Below are positions 26,387-35,419 of a DNA stretch of 64,000 nucleotides, in pieces. Source of the stretch: Nonomuraea deserti (GTDB lineage Bacteria > Actinomycetota > Actinomycetes > Streptosporangiales > Streptosporangiaceae). The stretch's first letter is position 1. Each line of letters begins with the position of its first letter. Location: positions 55,024 through 119,023 of the forward strand of contig NZ_SMKO01000009.1 in assembly GCF_004348685.1 (NCBI RefSeq), in the 5' to 3' direction. Below the pieces are notes generated by a model, which saw only the letters and a program-made list of their open reading frames with translations, made no database searches and had not been told where the DNA came from. The translations under genes and the position numbers were made by a program.

Positions 26387-27550
26387 ATGATCGCACCCAC
26401 CGCGCTGTTCGCCCTCGACACGCTGCTGACCGAGGAGGAACGCGAGATCAGGAGCACGGTCAGGCGCGTCTGCGACCGGGAGATCCGGCCGCACGTCGCC
26501 GGCTGGTTCGAGGACGGCGAGCTGCCGGCGCGCGAGCTGGCCCGCACGCTCGGCTCGGTCGGCGTGCTCGGCATGCACCTCGACGGCTACGGCTGCGCGG
26601 GCATGGGCGCGGTCTCGTACGGGCTGGCCTGCCTGGAGCTGGAGGCGGCCGACTCCGGGCTGCGCAGCCTGGTGTCGGTGCAGGGGTCGCTGGCCATGTA
26701 CGCCATCTGGAAGTACGGCAGCGAGGAGCAGAAGCAGGAGTGGCTGCCCGCGATGGCGGCCGGCGAGCGCATCGGCTGCTTCGGCCTGACCGAGCCCGAC
26801 TTCGGCTCCGATCCGGGGGGCATGCGCGCCACGGCCAAGCGCGAGGGCGGCGACTGGGTGCTGAACGGCACCAAGATGTGGATCACCAACGGCTCGGTGT
26901 CGGACGTCGCGGTGGTCTGGGCCCGCACGGACGAGGGCGTCAGGGGTTTCCTGGTCCCCGCGGGCACGCCGGGCCTCACCGTGAACGACGTCAAGCACAA
27001 GATCTCGCTGCGCGCCAGCGTGACCAGCGAGCTGGTGCTCGACGGGGTGCGGCTGCCCGGCGAGGCGATGCTGCCGGGCGCCAGGGGCCTGTCCGGGCCG
27101 CTCGGCTGCCTCAACGAGGCGCGGTTCGGGATCGTGTTCGGGTCGATGGGGGCGGCGCTCGACTGCCTGGAGACCGCGATCGCGTACGCGGGCGACCGTG
27201 AGGTGTTCGCCAGGCCGCTCGCCTCCTTCCAGCTCACCCAGGAGAAGCTCGCCGACATGGCCCTGGAGCTGGGCAAGGGCCTGCTGCTCGCGGTGCACCT
27301 CGGACGGCTGAAGGAGGCCGGCACGATCACGCCCGAGCAGGTGAGCGCCGGCAAGCTGAACAACGTGCGCGAGGCCCTGGAGATCGCCAGGAAGTGCCGC
27401 ACGCTGCTCGGCGCGAGCGGCGTCACCCTGGAATACCCGGTGATCAGGCACTCCGTGAACCTGGAGTCCGTGCTGACCTACGAGGGGACGTCGGAGATCC
27501 ACACGCTGGTGCTGGGCAAGGCGCTCACCGGGATCAGCGCGTTCAGCTGA
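26387..27550 (+). CDS. gcdH: Acyl-CoA dehydrogenase, glutaryl-CoA dehydrogenase-like
   Basis: The 387-residue flavoprotein starts at ATG 26387 with GGAGAGG upstream. It shows acyl-CoA dehydrogenase hallmarks: CFGLTEPDFGSDPGGMRATA, WITNGSVSDVAVVWAR, and TYEGTSEIHTLVLGKALTG with the catalytic Glu about residue 369. The LTEPDFGSDPGGM stretch is typical of the glutaryl-CoA dehydrogenase branch, which oxidises and decarboxylates glutaryl-CoA to crotonyl-CoA. The divergent CoA transferase and ALDH make a coherent glutarate route. Alternative short-chain acyl-CoA substrates remain possible. Confidence 0.82.
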   Translation: MIAPTALFALDTLLTEEEREIRSTVRRVCDREIRPHVAGWFEDGELPARELARTLGSVGVLGMHLDGYGCAGMGAVSYGLACLELEAADSGLRSLVSVQGSLAMYAIWKYGSEEQKQEWLPAMAAGERIGCFGLTEPDFGSDPGGMRATAKREGGDWVLNGTKMWITNGSVSDVAVVWARTDEGVRGFLVPAGTPGLTVNDVKHKISLRASVTSELVLDGVRLPGEAMLPGARGLSGPLGCLNEARFGIVFGSMGAALDCLETAIAYAGDREVFARPLASFQLTQEKLADMALELGKGLLLAVHLGRLKEAGTITPEQVSAGKLNNVREALEIARKCRTLLGASGVTLEYPVIRHSVNLESVLTYEGTSEIHTLVLGKALTGISAFS

Positions 27551-27561
27551 CCGGCCGCCGA

Positions 27562-28629
27562 TCAGAACGTCTGCCAGGTCGCCTCGGTCACCTGGCAGGG
27601 CCCGCCCTGGTGCACCCGCAGCCGCCCGGCCCGCAGGTCGAGCCCGATCGTGGCCAGCGTCTCCCACCGCTGGTCGATCGGCTGCGCCGGATCGGGGTGG
27701 GCGCACACGGGCGCGTCCTCGGGGCCGTGGCTGAGCAGGGCGAGCGCGCGTTTGGTGAGGTCGTCGCCGCTGAGCTCCCCGGCGTGGTCGCGCAGGTGCC
27801 GCAGCCGGGCGTACGTGCCGGGCCGCTCGGTGGCGTGCCGCTCCCCCTCGGCCAGCGCCGGGTCGAGGAAGTGGTTGCAGTGCAGCAGGACGCCGCCGGG
27901 ATCGGGTGGGATGACGGCCACGCCGGCCGGGGAGATCTCGATCGCGCCCGCGCCGCCCGCGGTCACGGCGGTGATGACGGTGGAGGCCGACACCGTGGCC
28001 GAGCGGGCGATGCCGGCGGCCTCCTCGACGGTGGCCGCCTCGTCCAAAATGCGGCGGGCGATCAGGTGCACGGGCACGCCGACCTCGGCGGTGTCGGCGT
28101 CGTGGCGCAGGATGTTGAAGTGCACGCCCAGGCCCGCCGTGTTCACCCCGATCTTGGCCAGCGCCCCCGACTCGGTGAACGTGCGCACGACGTGCCCGGG
28201 GCGGGGCTCGAACTCCCACAACATGGGGGCGTCGCGCAGGTGGTCGTGCCAGTCCCAGGTCTGCACCGTACGCGGCGGCAGGCCGGGGCCCGGCAGCACG
28301 ACGGAGGTCGAGCACTCCCCCTCGCCGGTCGCGTGGAGGGCGGCCAGGATCTCGGTCCTGGCGTTGACCACGGCGACCTGCCACGGCTCCAGCCCCGCCC
28401 CGGACGCGATCCCGGCGATCTCGTCGGCCAGCCGGGGCGCCCAGGCGGCGCTGCGGTCGAGCGCCCGCTCGCCCCACGCGCGGACCTGCGCGGGAGTGGC
28501 GCCGGCGACCCTGAACAGGTCGCCGTAGCCGGCGAGGTTGGCGGCGATGGCCGCGCGGCGGTGGGAGCCGAGTTCCTCGCCGCGGGCTCGGGGTTCGCTC
28601 TGGCTGGACGTGAAAGTAGGAAATGTCAT
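27562..28629 (-). CDS. C45-family N-terminal-nucleophile hydrolase (acyltransferase/amidase type)
   Basis: The 355-residue protein resembles the C45 family (penicillin acyl-CoA:6-APA acyltransferase group), which self-cleaves before a Cys to create an N-terminal nucleophile. The expected Cys is in ECSTSVVLPG (about residue 105), followed by QTWDWHDHL and the core IGVNTAGLGVHFNIL; HCNHFLDPAL is also conserved. A Glu precedes the nucleophile where fungal enzymes have Gly. Bacterial members hydrolyse or transfer acyl groups on amides. ATG 28629 follows GAGGGTCGAGTC. It is the last gene of the nine-gene minus-strand run, probably acting on imported acyl-amides. Confidence 0.75.
   Translation of the reverse strand: MTFPTFTSSQSEPRARGEELGSHRRAAIAANLAGYGDLFRVAGATPAQVRAWGERALDRSAAWAPRLADEIAGIASGAGLEPWQVAVVNARTEILAALHATGEGECSTSVVLPGPGLPPRTVQTWDWHDHLRDAPMLWEFEPRPGHVVRTFTESGALAKIGVNTAGLGVHFNILRHDADTAEVGVPVHLIARRILDEAATVEEAAGIARSATVSASTVITAVTAGGAGAIEISPAGVAVIPPDPGGVLLHCNHFLDPALAEGERHATERPGTYARLRHLRDHAGELSGDDLTKRALALLSHGPEDAPVCAHPDPAQPIDQRWETLATIGLDLRAGRLRVHQGGPCQVTEATWQTF
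27571..27598. terminator. Hairpin in the 3' end of the C45 gene
   Basis: CTGCCAGGT (27571-27579) pairs perfectly with ACCTGGCAG (27590-27598). The hairpin lies inside the last codons of the C45 gene and 20 bp after the convergent dehydrogenase stop, so it may terminate the plus-strand transcript. Confidence 0.5.
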
Positions 28630-28640
28630 GACTCGACCCT

Positions 28641-28725
28641 CAGCCCTGTCCGTCTGTCCTGTCCATCAGCGCCGTCCATCAGCGCCGTCCCTCAGCCCTG
28701 TCCATCAGCCCTGTCCCTCAGCGCT
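28641..28725. repeat. 13-bp tandem repeat (minisatellite), about six copies
   Basis: Six successive 13-mers (28641, 28654, 28667, 28680, 28693, 28706) follow the pattern CAGCsCyGTCCmT, with a seventh partial copy. The array fills the gap between the PaiB-like and C45 genes and encodes the last ten or so residues of the PaiB-like protein. Since 13 is not a multiple of three, copy-number change would alter that C-terminus. Confidence 0.75.
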
Positions 28726-29327
28726 GCGCACCCGGCTTCGCGCATCAGCGCCGCGAGCCCCGGGTTCTCGGTGGCCACCGCGTCGCGGACCCTGGCGTAC
28801 CTTTCCGCGTCGAGGTCCTGGCTCAGCTTGAACATGCTCTGTTCCGTACGCACGTGGACCCGGAACGCCACCACCCCCGGCAGCAGCGCGCGGAACCGGT
28901 CACGGGACGCCGGAGTGGGCTCCCACGCGGGCTCCCGCAGCGACTCAAGGGCCGTGACCGTCCGCTCCACCACGTCGAGCGCGTCGTCCACGAGTTCCAC
29001 CCGGCCGGTCAGGTGCACGGCCGCGTAGTCCCAGGTCGGCACGGCCGGATCGGTGGCGTACACGGTGGGCGAGACGTACCCGTGCGGTCCTGAGAAGATC
29101 ACCAGCACGTCGGGCGAGCCCTCGAACGAGCGCCAGTGCGGGTTGGCGCGGGCCATGTGGCCGAGCAGCGTGCCGCCGGCGACGGCGGCCCCTTCGAGGA
29201 TGACGGGCACGTGCGTGGCGACGGGCACGCCGTCCACCGCGCTCACGACCAGCGCGAACGGGTTCTCCCTGATCAGCGCGGACACCTGCGCCGGGTCCTC
29301 GGCGGCGTAACGGGGGAAGGTGTGCAT
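28692..29327 (-). CDS. PaiB-like FMN-binding split-barrel protein
   Basis: The 211-residue protein starts at ATG 29327, two bases after the upstream stop. It matches the PaiB (FMN-binding negative transcriptional regulator) family: MHTFPRYAAEDPAQVSALI, ENPFALVVSAVDGVPVATHV, LLGHMARANPHW, VLVIFSGPHGYVSPTVY and VPTWDYAAVHLTGRVEL; the last two are the ligand-contact segments of the split barrel. PaiB was described with the polyamine acetyltransferase PaiA in Bacillus. In this operon it might be a flavin enzyme or regulator tied to amine metabolism. The C-terminus runs into the 13-bp repeat array. Confidence 0.8.
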   Translation of the reverse strand: MHTFPRYAAEDPAQVSALIRENPFALVVSAVDGVPVATHVPVILEGAAVAGGTLLGHMARANPHWRSFEGSPDVLVIFSGPHGYVSPTVYATDPAVPTWDYAAVHLTGRVELVDDALDVVERTVTALESLREPAWEPTPASRDRFRALLPGVVAFRVHVRTEQSMFKLSQDLDAERYARVRDAVATENPGLAALMREAGCAALRDRADGQG

Positions 29328-29329
29328 GC

Positions 29330-30316
29330 CTATTCCACCGCGCTCAGGATCGCGTCCCACGCGACCTCGGACGCCAGCGTCCCGAGGCCCGTCGGTTTGA
29401 CGCCCGCAAGATCCACCTCGTCGGTGGTCAACGCGAACAGCACGTCGCCGTCCGTCAGGGTGTGGAACGGCTGGATGCCGCGGTGCATGGAGCTGTGCAC
29501 CTGCCTGCCCACCTGGAGCAGCTCGACGTCCGACAGCCGCACGTTCGTCACCATCACGGTCAGCGTGGTGTTGCCCATGACGGACGGCGCGGGCTCGCCG
29601 ATCGTCTCGGCGTAGTCGACGCGCGGGTGGCGCCGGACGCCCTCGCCGGCGTGGTAGTTACCGCGCACGATCCCGCCGTCCCGGTCCACCACCGCGCCCA
29701 CGGCGTTGACCACGGTCGCGACCAGCACCTTGGCCTCGCCGAACACGCCGAAAGCCGCCCCCTGCCCGGCGAACTCGGCCCGGCCGAACTCGACCTTGCC
29801 CGCGCTGGCCGTGCGGCCCGCGCCGCACCGGCCCACCGGGAACCGGCCCTCCCGCGCCTGGCGCAGCGCGGCCCGGCCCAGCTCGGCGTCCGGGTAGACG
29901 GCGCTGTCGCGGCAGGAGAAGTCGTAGATGACCGCGCCGGACACGAGCTGCAGGTCGTCCCACCTGGTCCGGTTGTCCCTGCGGGCGAGCAGTTCGTCGC
30001 TCACCCCCGCCGCCGCGGCCAGCCCGTAGACCGAGCCGCCCGCCAGGCAGATGGCGTGGTTGAAGTCGTAGCCGCCGCTCATCCCGACCGCGCCGCCGCG
30101 GGCGTCCACCGCCGTGCGCGCCCCCGCCGGAACGTGGATCACGGTGCAGCCGGTGGGGCCCTCGCCGTACTCGGCGGTGCCGACGTGCACGCCGGGCAGG
30201 TCGAACGTCACGGATGCGCGCCCGGGGCTGGGCTGCGGGGTCAGCGGCAGGTCCGCGTTGCGCGGCACCCCCGCGGCGAACGCGGACGGCTGGGCGAGCC
30301 GTGGCTCGTCGGTCAC
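29330..30316 (-). CDS. P1-family (DmpA/NylC-type) N-terminal-nucleophile hydrolase
   Basis: The 328-residue protein starts at GTG 30316 (GTGA overlap with the ATPase gene). It is a P1/S58 family member: VHVGTAEYGEGPTGCTVIHV, RGGAVGMSGGYDF, ICLAGGSVYGLAAAAGV, the VGRCGAGRTASAGK loop and the self-cleavage segment MGNTTLTVMVTN, where Thr becomes the N-terminal nucleophile (about residue 240). The family includes DmpA aminopeptidase, beta-peptidyl aminopeptidases and NylC nylon-oligomer hydrolase, all of which cut unusual amide bonds. The position after a peptide importer suggests intracellular hydrolysis of the imported compound. Confidence 0.83.
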   Translation of the reverse strand: MTDEPRLAQPSAFAAGVPRNADLPLTPQPSPGRASVTFDLPGVHVGTAEYGEGPTGCTVIHVPAGARTAVDARGGAVGMSGGYDFNHAICLAGGSVYGLAAAAGVSDELLARRDNRTRWDDLQLVSGAVIYDFSCRDSAVYPDAELGRAALRQAREGRFPVGRCGAGRTASAGKVEFGRAEFAGQGAAFGVFGEAKVLVATVVNAVGAVVDRDGGIVRGNYHAGEGVRRHPRVDYAETIGEPAPSVMGNTTLTVMVTNVRLSDVELLQVGRQVHSSMHRGIQPFHTLTDGDVLFALTTDEVDLAGVKPTGLGTLASEVAWDAILSAVE

Positions 30317-31077
30317 AGTGCCTCCAGGAGTCGCTGGGAGTATTCGTGGGCGGGCGCGGTGTAGAAGGTGGCGGTGTCGGCCGTCTCCACGACCTCGCCC
30401 GAGCGCATCACCGCGATCCGGTCGGCGACGTAGCGGACCGCACCGAGGTCGTGGGAGATGAACAGCGCGCTGAAGCCGTACTCCGCCTGGAGATCCTTGA
30501 CCAGGTTGAGGATCTGCACCTGCACGGACACGTCCAGCGCGCTGACCGCCTCGTCGAAGACGATGAAGTCGGGCCTGGTGACCAGCGCGCGGGCGATGGA
30601 GACGCGCTGCCGCTGGCCGCCGGAGAGCTCGTGCGGGTAACGGGCGGCGAACGACTCCTCGAGGCCGACGTGGCCGAGCATCTCCGTGACCAGGTCTCCC
30701 ACGGGACGGCCGAGCACCGCCAGGGGCTCGGCGACGCTCTGGCCGACGCGCATCCTCGGGTTGAGCGACCAGTGCGGGTGCTGGAGCACGGCCTGCATCC
30801 GGCCCGCCAGCTCGCGCCGCCGCCTGGGGAAGGGACGGCCGTCGAACCTGACGGCGCCGCTCGTCGGCCGGTGCAGGCCGAGCGCCACCCGGCTGGTGGT
30901 CGTCTTGCCCGAGCCGGACTCCCCCACCAGGCCGAGGGTCTCCCCCTTGGCCACCGACAGGGAGACGTGCCTCATGGCGTCCAGCCGGATGCGCCGCAGC
31001 GGCGGCCCGGCCGTGAAGGTGACCGTGACGTCGTCGAGTTCGAGGATCGCCTCAGCCCCTGGCGTGTCGCCGGTCAT
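30313..31077 (-). CDS. Peptide-type ABC transporter ATPase (DppF/OppF-like)
   Basis: The 254-residue ATPase starts at ATG 31077 (ATGA overlap). Walker A is GESGSGKTT, signature LSGGQRQRV, Walker B FIVFDEAVSALD (with Ala where Pro or Ala-Thr is common) and switch His in FISHDLGAV. It lacks the C-terminal oligopeptide-transporter extension of its partner. Together with the DppD-like subunit it powers import through the two permeases. Confidence 0.87.
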   Translation of the reverse strand: MTGDTPGAEAILELDDVTVTFTAGPPLRRIRLDAMRHVSLSVAKGETLGLVGESGSGKTTTSRVALGLHRPTSGAVRFDGRPFPRRRRELAGRMQAVLQHPHWSLNPRMRVGQSVAEPLAVLGRPVGDLVTEMLGHVGLEESFAARYPHELSGGQRQRVSIARALVTRPDFIVFDEAVSALDVSVQVQILNLVKDLQAEYGFSALFISHDLGAVRYVADRIAVMRSGEVVETADTATFYTAPAHEYSQRLLEAL

Positions 31078-32000
31078 GCCGTCACCTCGCCGGCCCGGTG
31101 GCACAGGACCTCCTGGTCGCGCACCCTGACCGGGTCAGGGCGCTCGTGGTGGCAGCGGTCGGCGGCGAGCGCGCAGCGCGGGGCGAACGCGCAGCCCGGC
31201 GACGGCCCGGTGAGCACGGGCGGCCGTCCCGGCACGGGCTCCAGGCGGGCGCCGTGGGCCGCCGCCGCGGGCGCCGACCCGGCCAGCGCCGCCGTGTACG
31301 GGTGGGCGGGCTTGCCGAGCACCTCGCGGGCCGGGCCGTGCTCGACGACGCGGCCGCCGTACATGACCGCCACCCGGTCGCAGCGGCGGGCGACGGCGGG
31401 CAGGTCGTGGCTGAGCCACAGCAGGCTCGTCCCCGCGTCGGCGGCCAGCGCGAACACCACGTTCAGCACCTCCTCGCGCACCTGGCTGTCCAGCGCGGCG
31501 GTCGGCTCGTCGGCGACGAGCAGCTCGGGCGAGGTGGCCATGGCCATCGCGACCGCCACCCGCTGCGCCATTCCACCCGACAGCTGGTGCGGGTACGCGC
31601 GCGCCACGCGCGGGTCGTCGAGCCTGACCCGCTCCAGATGGACGTTCACGTCGGCGCCGCGTCCGAGGACGAGCCGGAGCTGGGCGCCGACGCGCATCGT
31701 CGGGTCGAGCGAGCCGATCGGGTCCTGGAAGACGAATCCGAGGTGTCGCCTGCGCAGCCGGCGCACCCCCGCCGGGGGCAGGTCGAACACCGGCTCCCCC
31801 GCGACCAGCACCTCCCCGCCGCCGCGCCGGGCCGGGCGCGGCAGCAGCCGCCCGACGGCGGAGCCGAGCGTGGACTTGCCCGAGCCGCTCTCGCCCACGA
31901 GCCCGACCTTCTCCCCGTGCGCGACCTCCAGGTCGGCCCCGTCGAGCGCACGGGTCCCCGCGTAGTCGATCACCAGGTTCCGTACTGAGAGCAGGCTCAT
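31074..32000 (-). CDS. Peptide-type ABC transporter ATPase (DppD/OppD-like)
   Basis: The 308-residue ATPase starts at ATG 32000 (ATGA overlap with the permease). Walker A is GESGSGKST, signature LSGGMAQRV, Walker B LLVADEPTAALD and switch His in WLSHDLPAV. The C-terminal oligopeptide extension with Cys residues (GCAFAPRCALAADRCHHERPD) carries the four-cysteine iron-sulfur-type pattern of OppD/DppD proteins. It is translationally coupled on both sides. Confidence 0.88.
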   Translation of the reverse strand: MSLLSVRNLVIDYAGTRALDGADLEVAHGEKVGLVGESGSGKSTLGSAVGRLLPRPARRGGGEVLVAGEPVFDLPPAGVRRLRRRHLGFVFQDPIGSLDPTMRVGAQLRLVLGRGADVNVHLERVRLDDPRVARAYPHQLSGGMAQRVAVAMAMATSPELLVADEPTAALDSQVREEVLNVVFALAADAGTSLLWLSHDLPAVARRCDRVAVMYGGRVVEHGPAREVLGKPAHPYTAALAGSAPAAAAHGARLEPVPGRPPVLTGPSPGCAFAPRCALAADRCHHERPDPVRVRDQEVLCHRAGEVTA

Positions 32001-32815
32001 GTCAGGGACCTCGTCTCCCGGGGTTCGAGCTGGTCGCGCAGCCCGTCGCCCACCACGTTGATCGCCAGGATCGCCACCACCAGCACCACCCCGGGGCCGA
32101 GGATGAGCCAGGGCGCGGCGATCATGTAGGTGCCGCCCCGCTGGATGAGCACGCCGAGCGAGGCCTGCGGCGGCTGCACGCCGAAGCCGAGGAAGCTCAG
32201 CCCGCCCTCGACCGCGATGCCGACGGACAGCGCGTACGTGCCCTGCACGGCGATCGTGCCGGCCACGTTCGGCAGCACGTGGCGGCCGAGCACGCGCGGC
32301 AGCCGCGCGCCGCTGATGACCGCGGAGGTGACGTAGTCGCGCTGCGACACGGCCACGGCGGCGGCCCGCACCAGCCGGGTCATGAGCGGGATCGTCGCCA
32401 GCACGATGCTGGCCAGCGCCGCCACCTGGCCGGGGCCGAGCACGGCGGCGACGAGGATGGCGAGCACGATGGCGGGGAAGGAATAGAGCACCTCCACCAG
32501 GCGCATCACCAGCTCGTTCAGGTAGCCGCCACGGTATCCGGCGATGATGCCGAACGTCGCGCTGACCGCCGCCGTCACCAGCACGGCGATCGACGACAGC
32601 AGCAGCGTCGTGCCCACGCCCTCCATGACGCGCGGCAGCATCGAGCGGCCCAGGTTGTCGGTGCCCAGCCACCAGCCGGGCCCCGGCGGCCGGAGGCGCG
32701 GACCGACGATCGCGTCCGGGTCTCCCCCTGCCCCGGCGAGCGAGCCCAGCGCGAACACCACCAGGACGAGCAGGCAGGCCAGCCCGCCGAGGGACAGCCG
32801 GTCCAGCCTCTTCAT
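31997..32815 (-). CDS. Peptide-type ABC permease (DppC/OppC-like)
   Basis: The 272-residue permease starts at ATG 32815 (ATGA overlap). It has the short N-terminal helix, the WLGTDNLGRSMLPRVMEG motif typical of OppC-type subunits, five further helices and the EAA loop (ISGARLPRVLGRHVLPNVAG). It pairs with the DppB-like permease. Many clones of this family import di- or oligopeptides, nickel chelates or glycoconjugates; the operon context favours an amide compound. Confidence 0.88.
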   Translation of the reverse strand: MKRLDRLSLGGLACLLVLVVFALGSLAGAGGDPDAIVGPRLRPPGPGWWLGTDNLGRSMLPRVMEGVGTTLLLSSIAVLVTAAVSATFGIIAGYRGGYLNELVMRLVEVLYSFPAIVLAILVAAVLGPGQVAALASIVLATIPLMTRLVRAAAVAVSQRDYVTSAVISGARLPRVLGRHVLPNVAGTIAVQGTYALSVGIAVEGGLSFLGFGVQPPQASLGVLIQRGGTYMIAAPWLILGPGVVLVVAILAINVVGDGLRDQLEPRETRSLT

Positions 32816-33780
32816 GAGCGCCTCCCCGCCGTGACGCCGAGCCGGGGATCGAGCACCCCGACCAGCAGGTCGATGACCACGTTCATGACGATGAACACGC
32901 CGGCCGCCAGCAGCACGCCGGCCTGCACGACCGCGTAGTCGCGGCGGCCGACGGCCTGCACGATGTACGAGCCGACGCCCGGCAGGTTGAACACGTGCTC
33001 CACGATCAGCGCACCGCCCAGCAGGTACGCGGTGATCGTGCCGAGGAGCGTGACCACCGGGGCCGCGGCGTTGCGCAGAATGTGGTGCCTGACGATGAAC
33101 CACGGCGACTCGCCGCGCCCGACGGCGGCCGTGACGTACGGCTCGACCAGCACGCCCATGACGGCGTCTCGCGTGGTCCTTGCCGTGACGGAGACGGCGA
33201 ACACCGACAGGACGGCGGCCGGCAGCACCATCGTGGCCAGGTTGCGGGCGGGGTCCTGGGTGAGCGGCACCCACGCGCCGACCTCCAGGCCGAGCGCGTA
33301 CCGGGAGAAGACGAAGACCACCAGGCTGCCCAGCACGAACTCCGGGACGCTGACGCCGAGCCCGCTGAGCAGCCGCCCGGCGGCCCCGCCGCCGCCCGGC
33401 CGCGCGCGTACGGCGGTGAGCACGCCGAGGGGCACCCCGGCGAGCACGCTGACGGCCACGGCCAGCAGGGACAGCTCGGCGGTCACCGGCAGGCGGGCCA
33501 GCAGCTCCGCGCCGACCGGCTGGCGGCTGATCATGGAGATGCCGAAGTCGCCGCCCGCGACGGTGCCAAGCCAGTGGCCGTACTGCATGAACACCGGCTG
33601 GTCCAGCCCGTAGCGGGTGGCCAGCTCCGCCTTCTGCTCGGCGGTGGCGAACGGGCCCAGCACGGTCTCCGCGAAGCCGCCGGGCATCAGGCGCACGGCC
33701 GCGAAGATCAGCACGGAGACGCCCAGGAGCGTGGCGGCCGAGCTGAGCGCCCGGCCGGACCACCACATCAGCAGCCGCAT
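32812..33780 (-). CDS. Peptide-type ABC permease (DppB/OppB-like)
   Basis: The 322-residue permease starts at ATG 33780, two bases after the binding-protein stop. It contains RLMPGGFAETVLGPFATAEQ, the long periplasmic-type segment, six helices and the EAA loop (AVGRGESPWFIVRHHILRNA), with VEHVFNLPGVGSYIVQA near the end, all typical of OppB-type subunits. Confidence 0.88.
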   Translation of the reverse strand: MRLLMWWSGRALSSAATLLGVSVLIFAAVRLMPGGFAETVLGPFATAEQKAELATRYGLDQPVFMQYGHWLGTVAGGDFGISMISRQPVGAELLARLPVTAELSLLAVAVSVLAGVPLGVLTAVRARPGGGGAAGRLLSGLGVSVPEFVLGSLVVFVFSRYALGLEVGAWVPLTQDPARNLATMVLPAAVLSVFAVSVTARTTRDAVMGVLVEPYVTAAVGRGESPWFIVRHHILRNAAAPVVTLLGTITAYLLGGALIVEHVFNLPGVGSYIVQAVGRRDYAVVQAGVLLAAGVFIVMNVVIDLLVGVLDPRLGVTAGRRS

Positions 33781-33782
33781 CG

Positions 33783-35405
33783 TTACTGGGACTTCTTCAC
33801 GCGGGCGTCGGCGACCAGGCGCAGCACGTTGCCGTAGCCCTCGGTGGAGTAGAGGCTGGGGCTGAGCGCGTCGGTCCTGAAGGCGACCGTGGCGGGGCGG
33901 GTGACCAGCGGGATCATCTGCGCGTCCGCGTCGGCCTTGGCGCACACGGCGGCCAGCGCCTTCTCGCGTGCGGCGCCGGCGGGCTCCTTGCCGGCGGCGT
34001 CGATGAGCGCGTTCAGCTCCTTGTCGGGCGTCATGAAGCCGACGTTGAAGCCTGCCTCCTCCGGGTTCCACCACTTGGTGACCATGCCGGGGTCGGCGTA
34101 TCCGGCGAACCACGACAGGGCGGCGTCGAACTCGGCGGGCGCCTTGCCGTACACCTTGCCGGACCAGCCGGCCTCGTCCATCTGCTCGATCTTGACGGTG
34201 ATGCCGGCCTGCTGGAGGTTCTGCTGGATCACCTGGGCGACCGCGGGGGCCGGCTGGGTGGAGTAGATGCTGAGCGTGAACGTGAGGTTCTGGGCGCCCG
34301 CCTCGGCCAGCAGCCTCTTGGCGTCGTCGATGCCCTTCGAGGCCGACGGCAGGGCGGCGGGGTCGCAGGCGCCCGGCAGGCCTGCCGGGGTGACGGCGCT
34401 CGGCTCGCCCTTGCCGCCGAGCGCGATGTCGGCGATCTGCCGCTGGTCGAGCGCGATGGCGATCGCCTGACGCACCTTCGGGTCGGCGAACTTCGAGGCT
34501 GGTGCTTTCGTGTTGAGCATCAGGTAGTAGAAGTCCGTCGTGGCCTGCGTGACGACCTTCACGTCACCGGCGCCCGCCAGCATGCCGGCCGAGTCGACGT
34601 TGCCCAGCGTGGCCAGGGCGGCGCTGCCGTTCTGCAGGGCCGCGACGCGCGCGGCCTCCTCGGGGGCGATGGTGATGTTGAGGGTGTCGGCCGCGGGCTT
34701 GCCCTTCGCCCAGTACTTCTCGTTGCGCTTGAACGTCCACGACACGTCCTGGCGGTGGTCCTTCACCACGTACGGCCCGGTGCCGAGCAGCGTGGTCGCC
34801 GGATCGACCGACTTGTCGTTGATCTCCTTCATCGGCAGGACCGCGGCGGGCACGTTGGCCAGGGCCGCCAGGAACGGCGTGTACGGCTCCTTCAGCGTGA
34901 CCTTCACCGTGTGGTCGCCGTCCTTGGTGACCGACTTGACCGCGCCCAGCTGGCCGCGCCACACCGACTTGGACGCGAGCAGCCGTTCGAAGCTCCCCAC
35001 CACGTCGTCGGCCGTCATCTTCCTGCCGTTGCTGAACGACACGTCCTCGCGCAGGTGGAAGACGTACTCGGTGGGCGAGGGCGTCTCCCACTTCTCGGCC
35101 AGCAGCGGCTGGACGCTGAAGTCGGGACCCACGGTGACCAGGGTCTCGTAGGCCAGCGAGAGCAGCTGCCAGGTGGTGGCGACGTCGGCGAGCTGCGGGT
35201 CGTAGCCGGTGGCCGCGCCACTGTCGATGTGGACCTGCAGGTTCAGCGTGCCGCCCGAGGGCAGCGCGTCGTCGGCCACGGCGAGGTAGCCGGGCTCGAC
35301 CTCCGCCTGCGGGCCGGTGGAGGGCTGGGTGGTCGTTCCGGTGGCGGCGCAGGCCGTGGCCAGCAGGGCGGCCGCGACACCGCAGGCCAGGCGTATGGGA
35401 CGCAT
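33783..35405 (-). CDS. Family 5 solute-binding lipoprotein of the peptide-type importer
   Basis: The 540-residue protein begins with a lipoprotein signal (MRPIRLACGVAAALLATACAA, lipobox Cys 19). The family 5 fold is shown by GGTLNLQVHIDSGAATGYDP, DVATTWQLLSLAYETLV, the ligand-lobe start WETPSPTEYVFHLREDVSFS and DGRKMTADDV-like NGRKMTADDVVGSFER, with IAIALDQRQIADIALGG later. Its ATG 35405 is preceded by AGAGGAGTAGAGG, which overlaps the stop of the amine oxidase gene only 14 bp upstream. It captures the substrate outside the membrane; the ligand is unknown. Confidence 0.9.
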   Translation of the reverse strand: MRPIRLACGVAAALLATACAATGTTTQPSTGPQAEVEPGYLAVADDALPSGGTLNLQVHIDSGAATGYDPQLADVATTWQLLSLAYETLVTVGPDFSVQPLLAEKWETPSPTEYVFHLREDVSFSNGRKMTADDVVGSFERLLASKSVWRGQLGAVKSVTKDGDHTVKVTLKEPYTPFLAALANVPAAVLPMKEINDKSVDPATTLLGTGPYVVKDHRQDVSWTFKRNEKYWAKGKPAADTLNITIAPEEAARVAALQNGSAALATLGNVDSAGMLAGAGDVKVVTQATTDFYYLMLNTKAPASKFADPKVRQAIAIALDQRQIADIALGGKGEPSAVTPAGLPGACDPAALPSASKGIDDAKRLLAEAGAQNLTFTLSIYSTQPAPAVAQVIQQNLQQAGITVKIEQMDEAGWSGKVYGKAPAEFDAALSWFAGYADPGMVTKWWNPEEAGFNVGFMTPDKELNALIDAAGKEPAGAAREKALAAVCAKADADAQMIPLVTRPATVAFRTDALSPSLYSTEGYGNVLRLVADARVKKSQ

Positions 35406-35419
35406 GGGCCTCTACTCCT

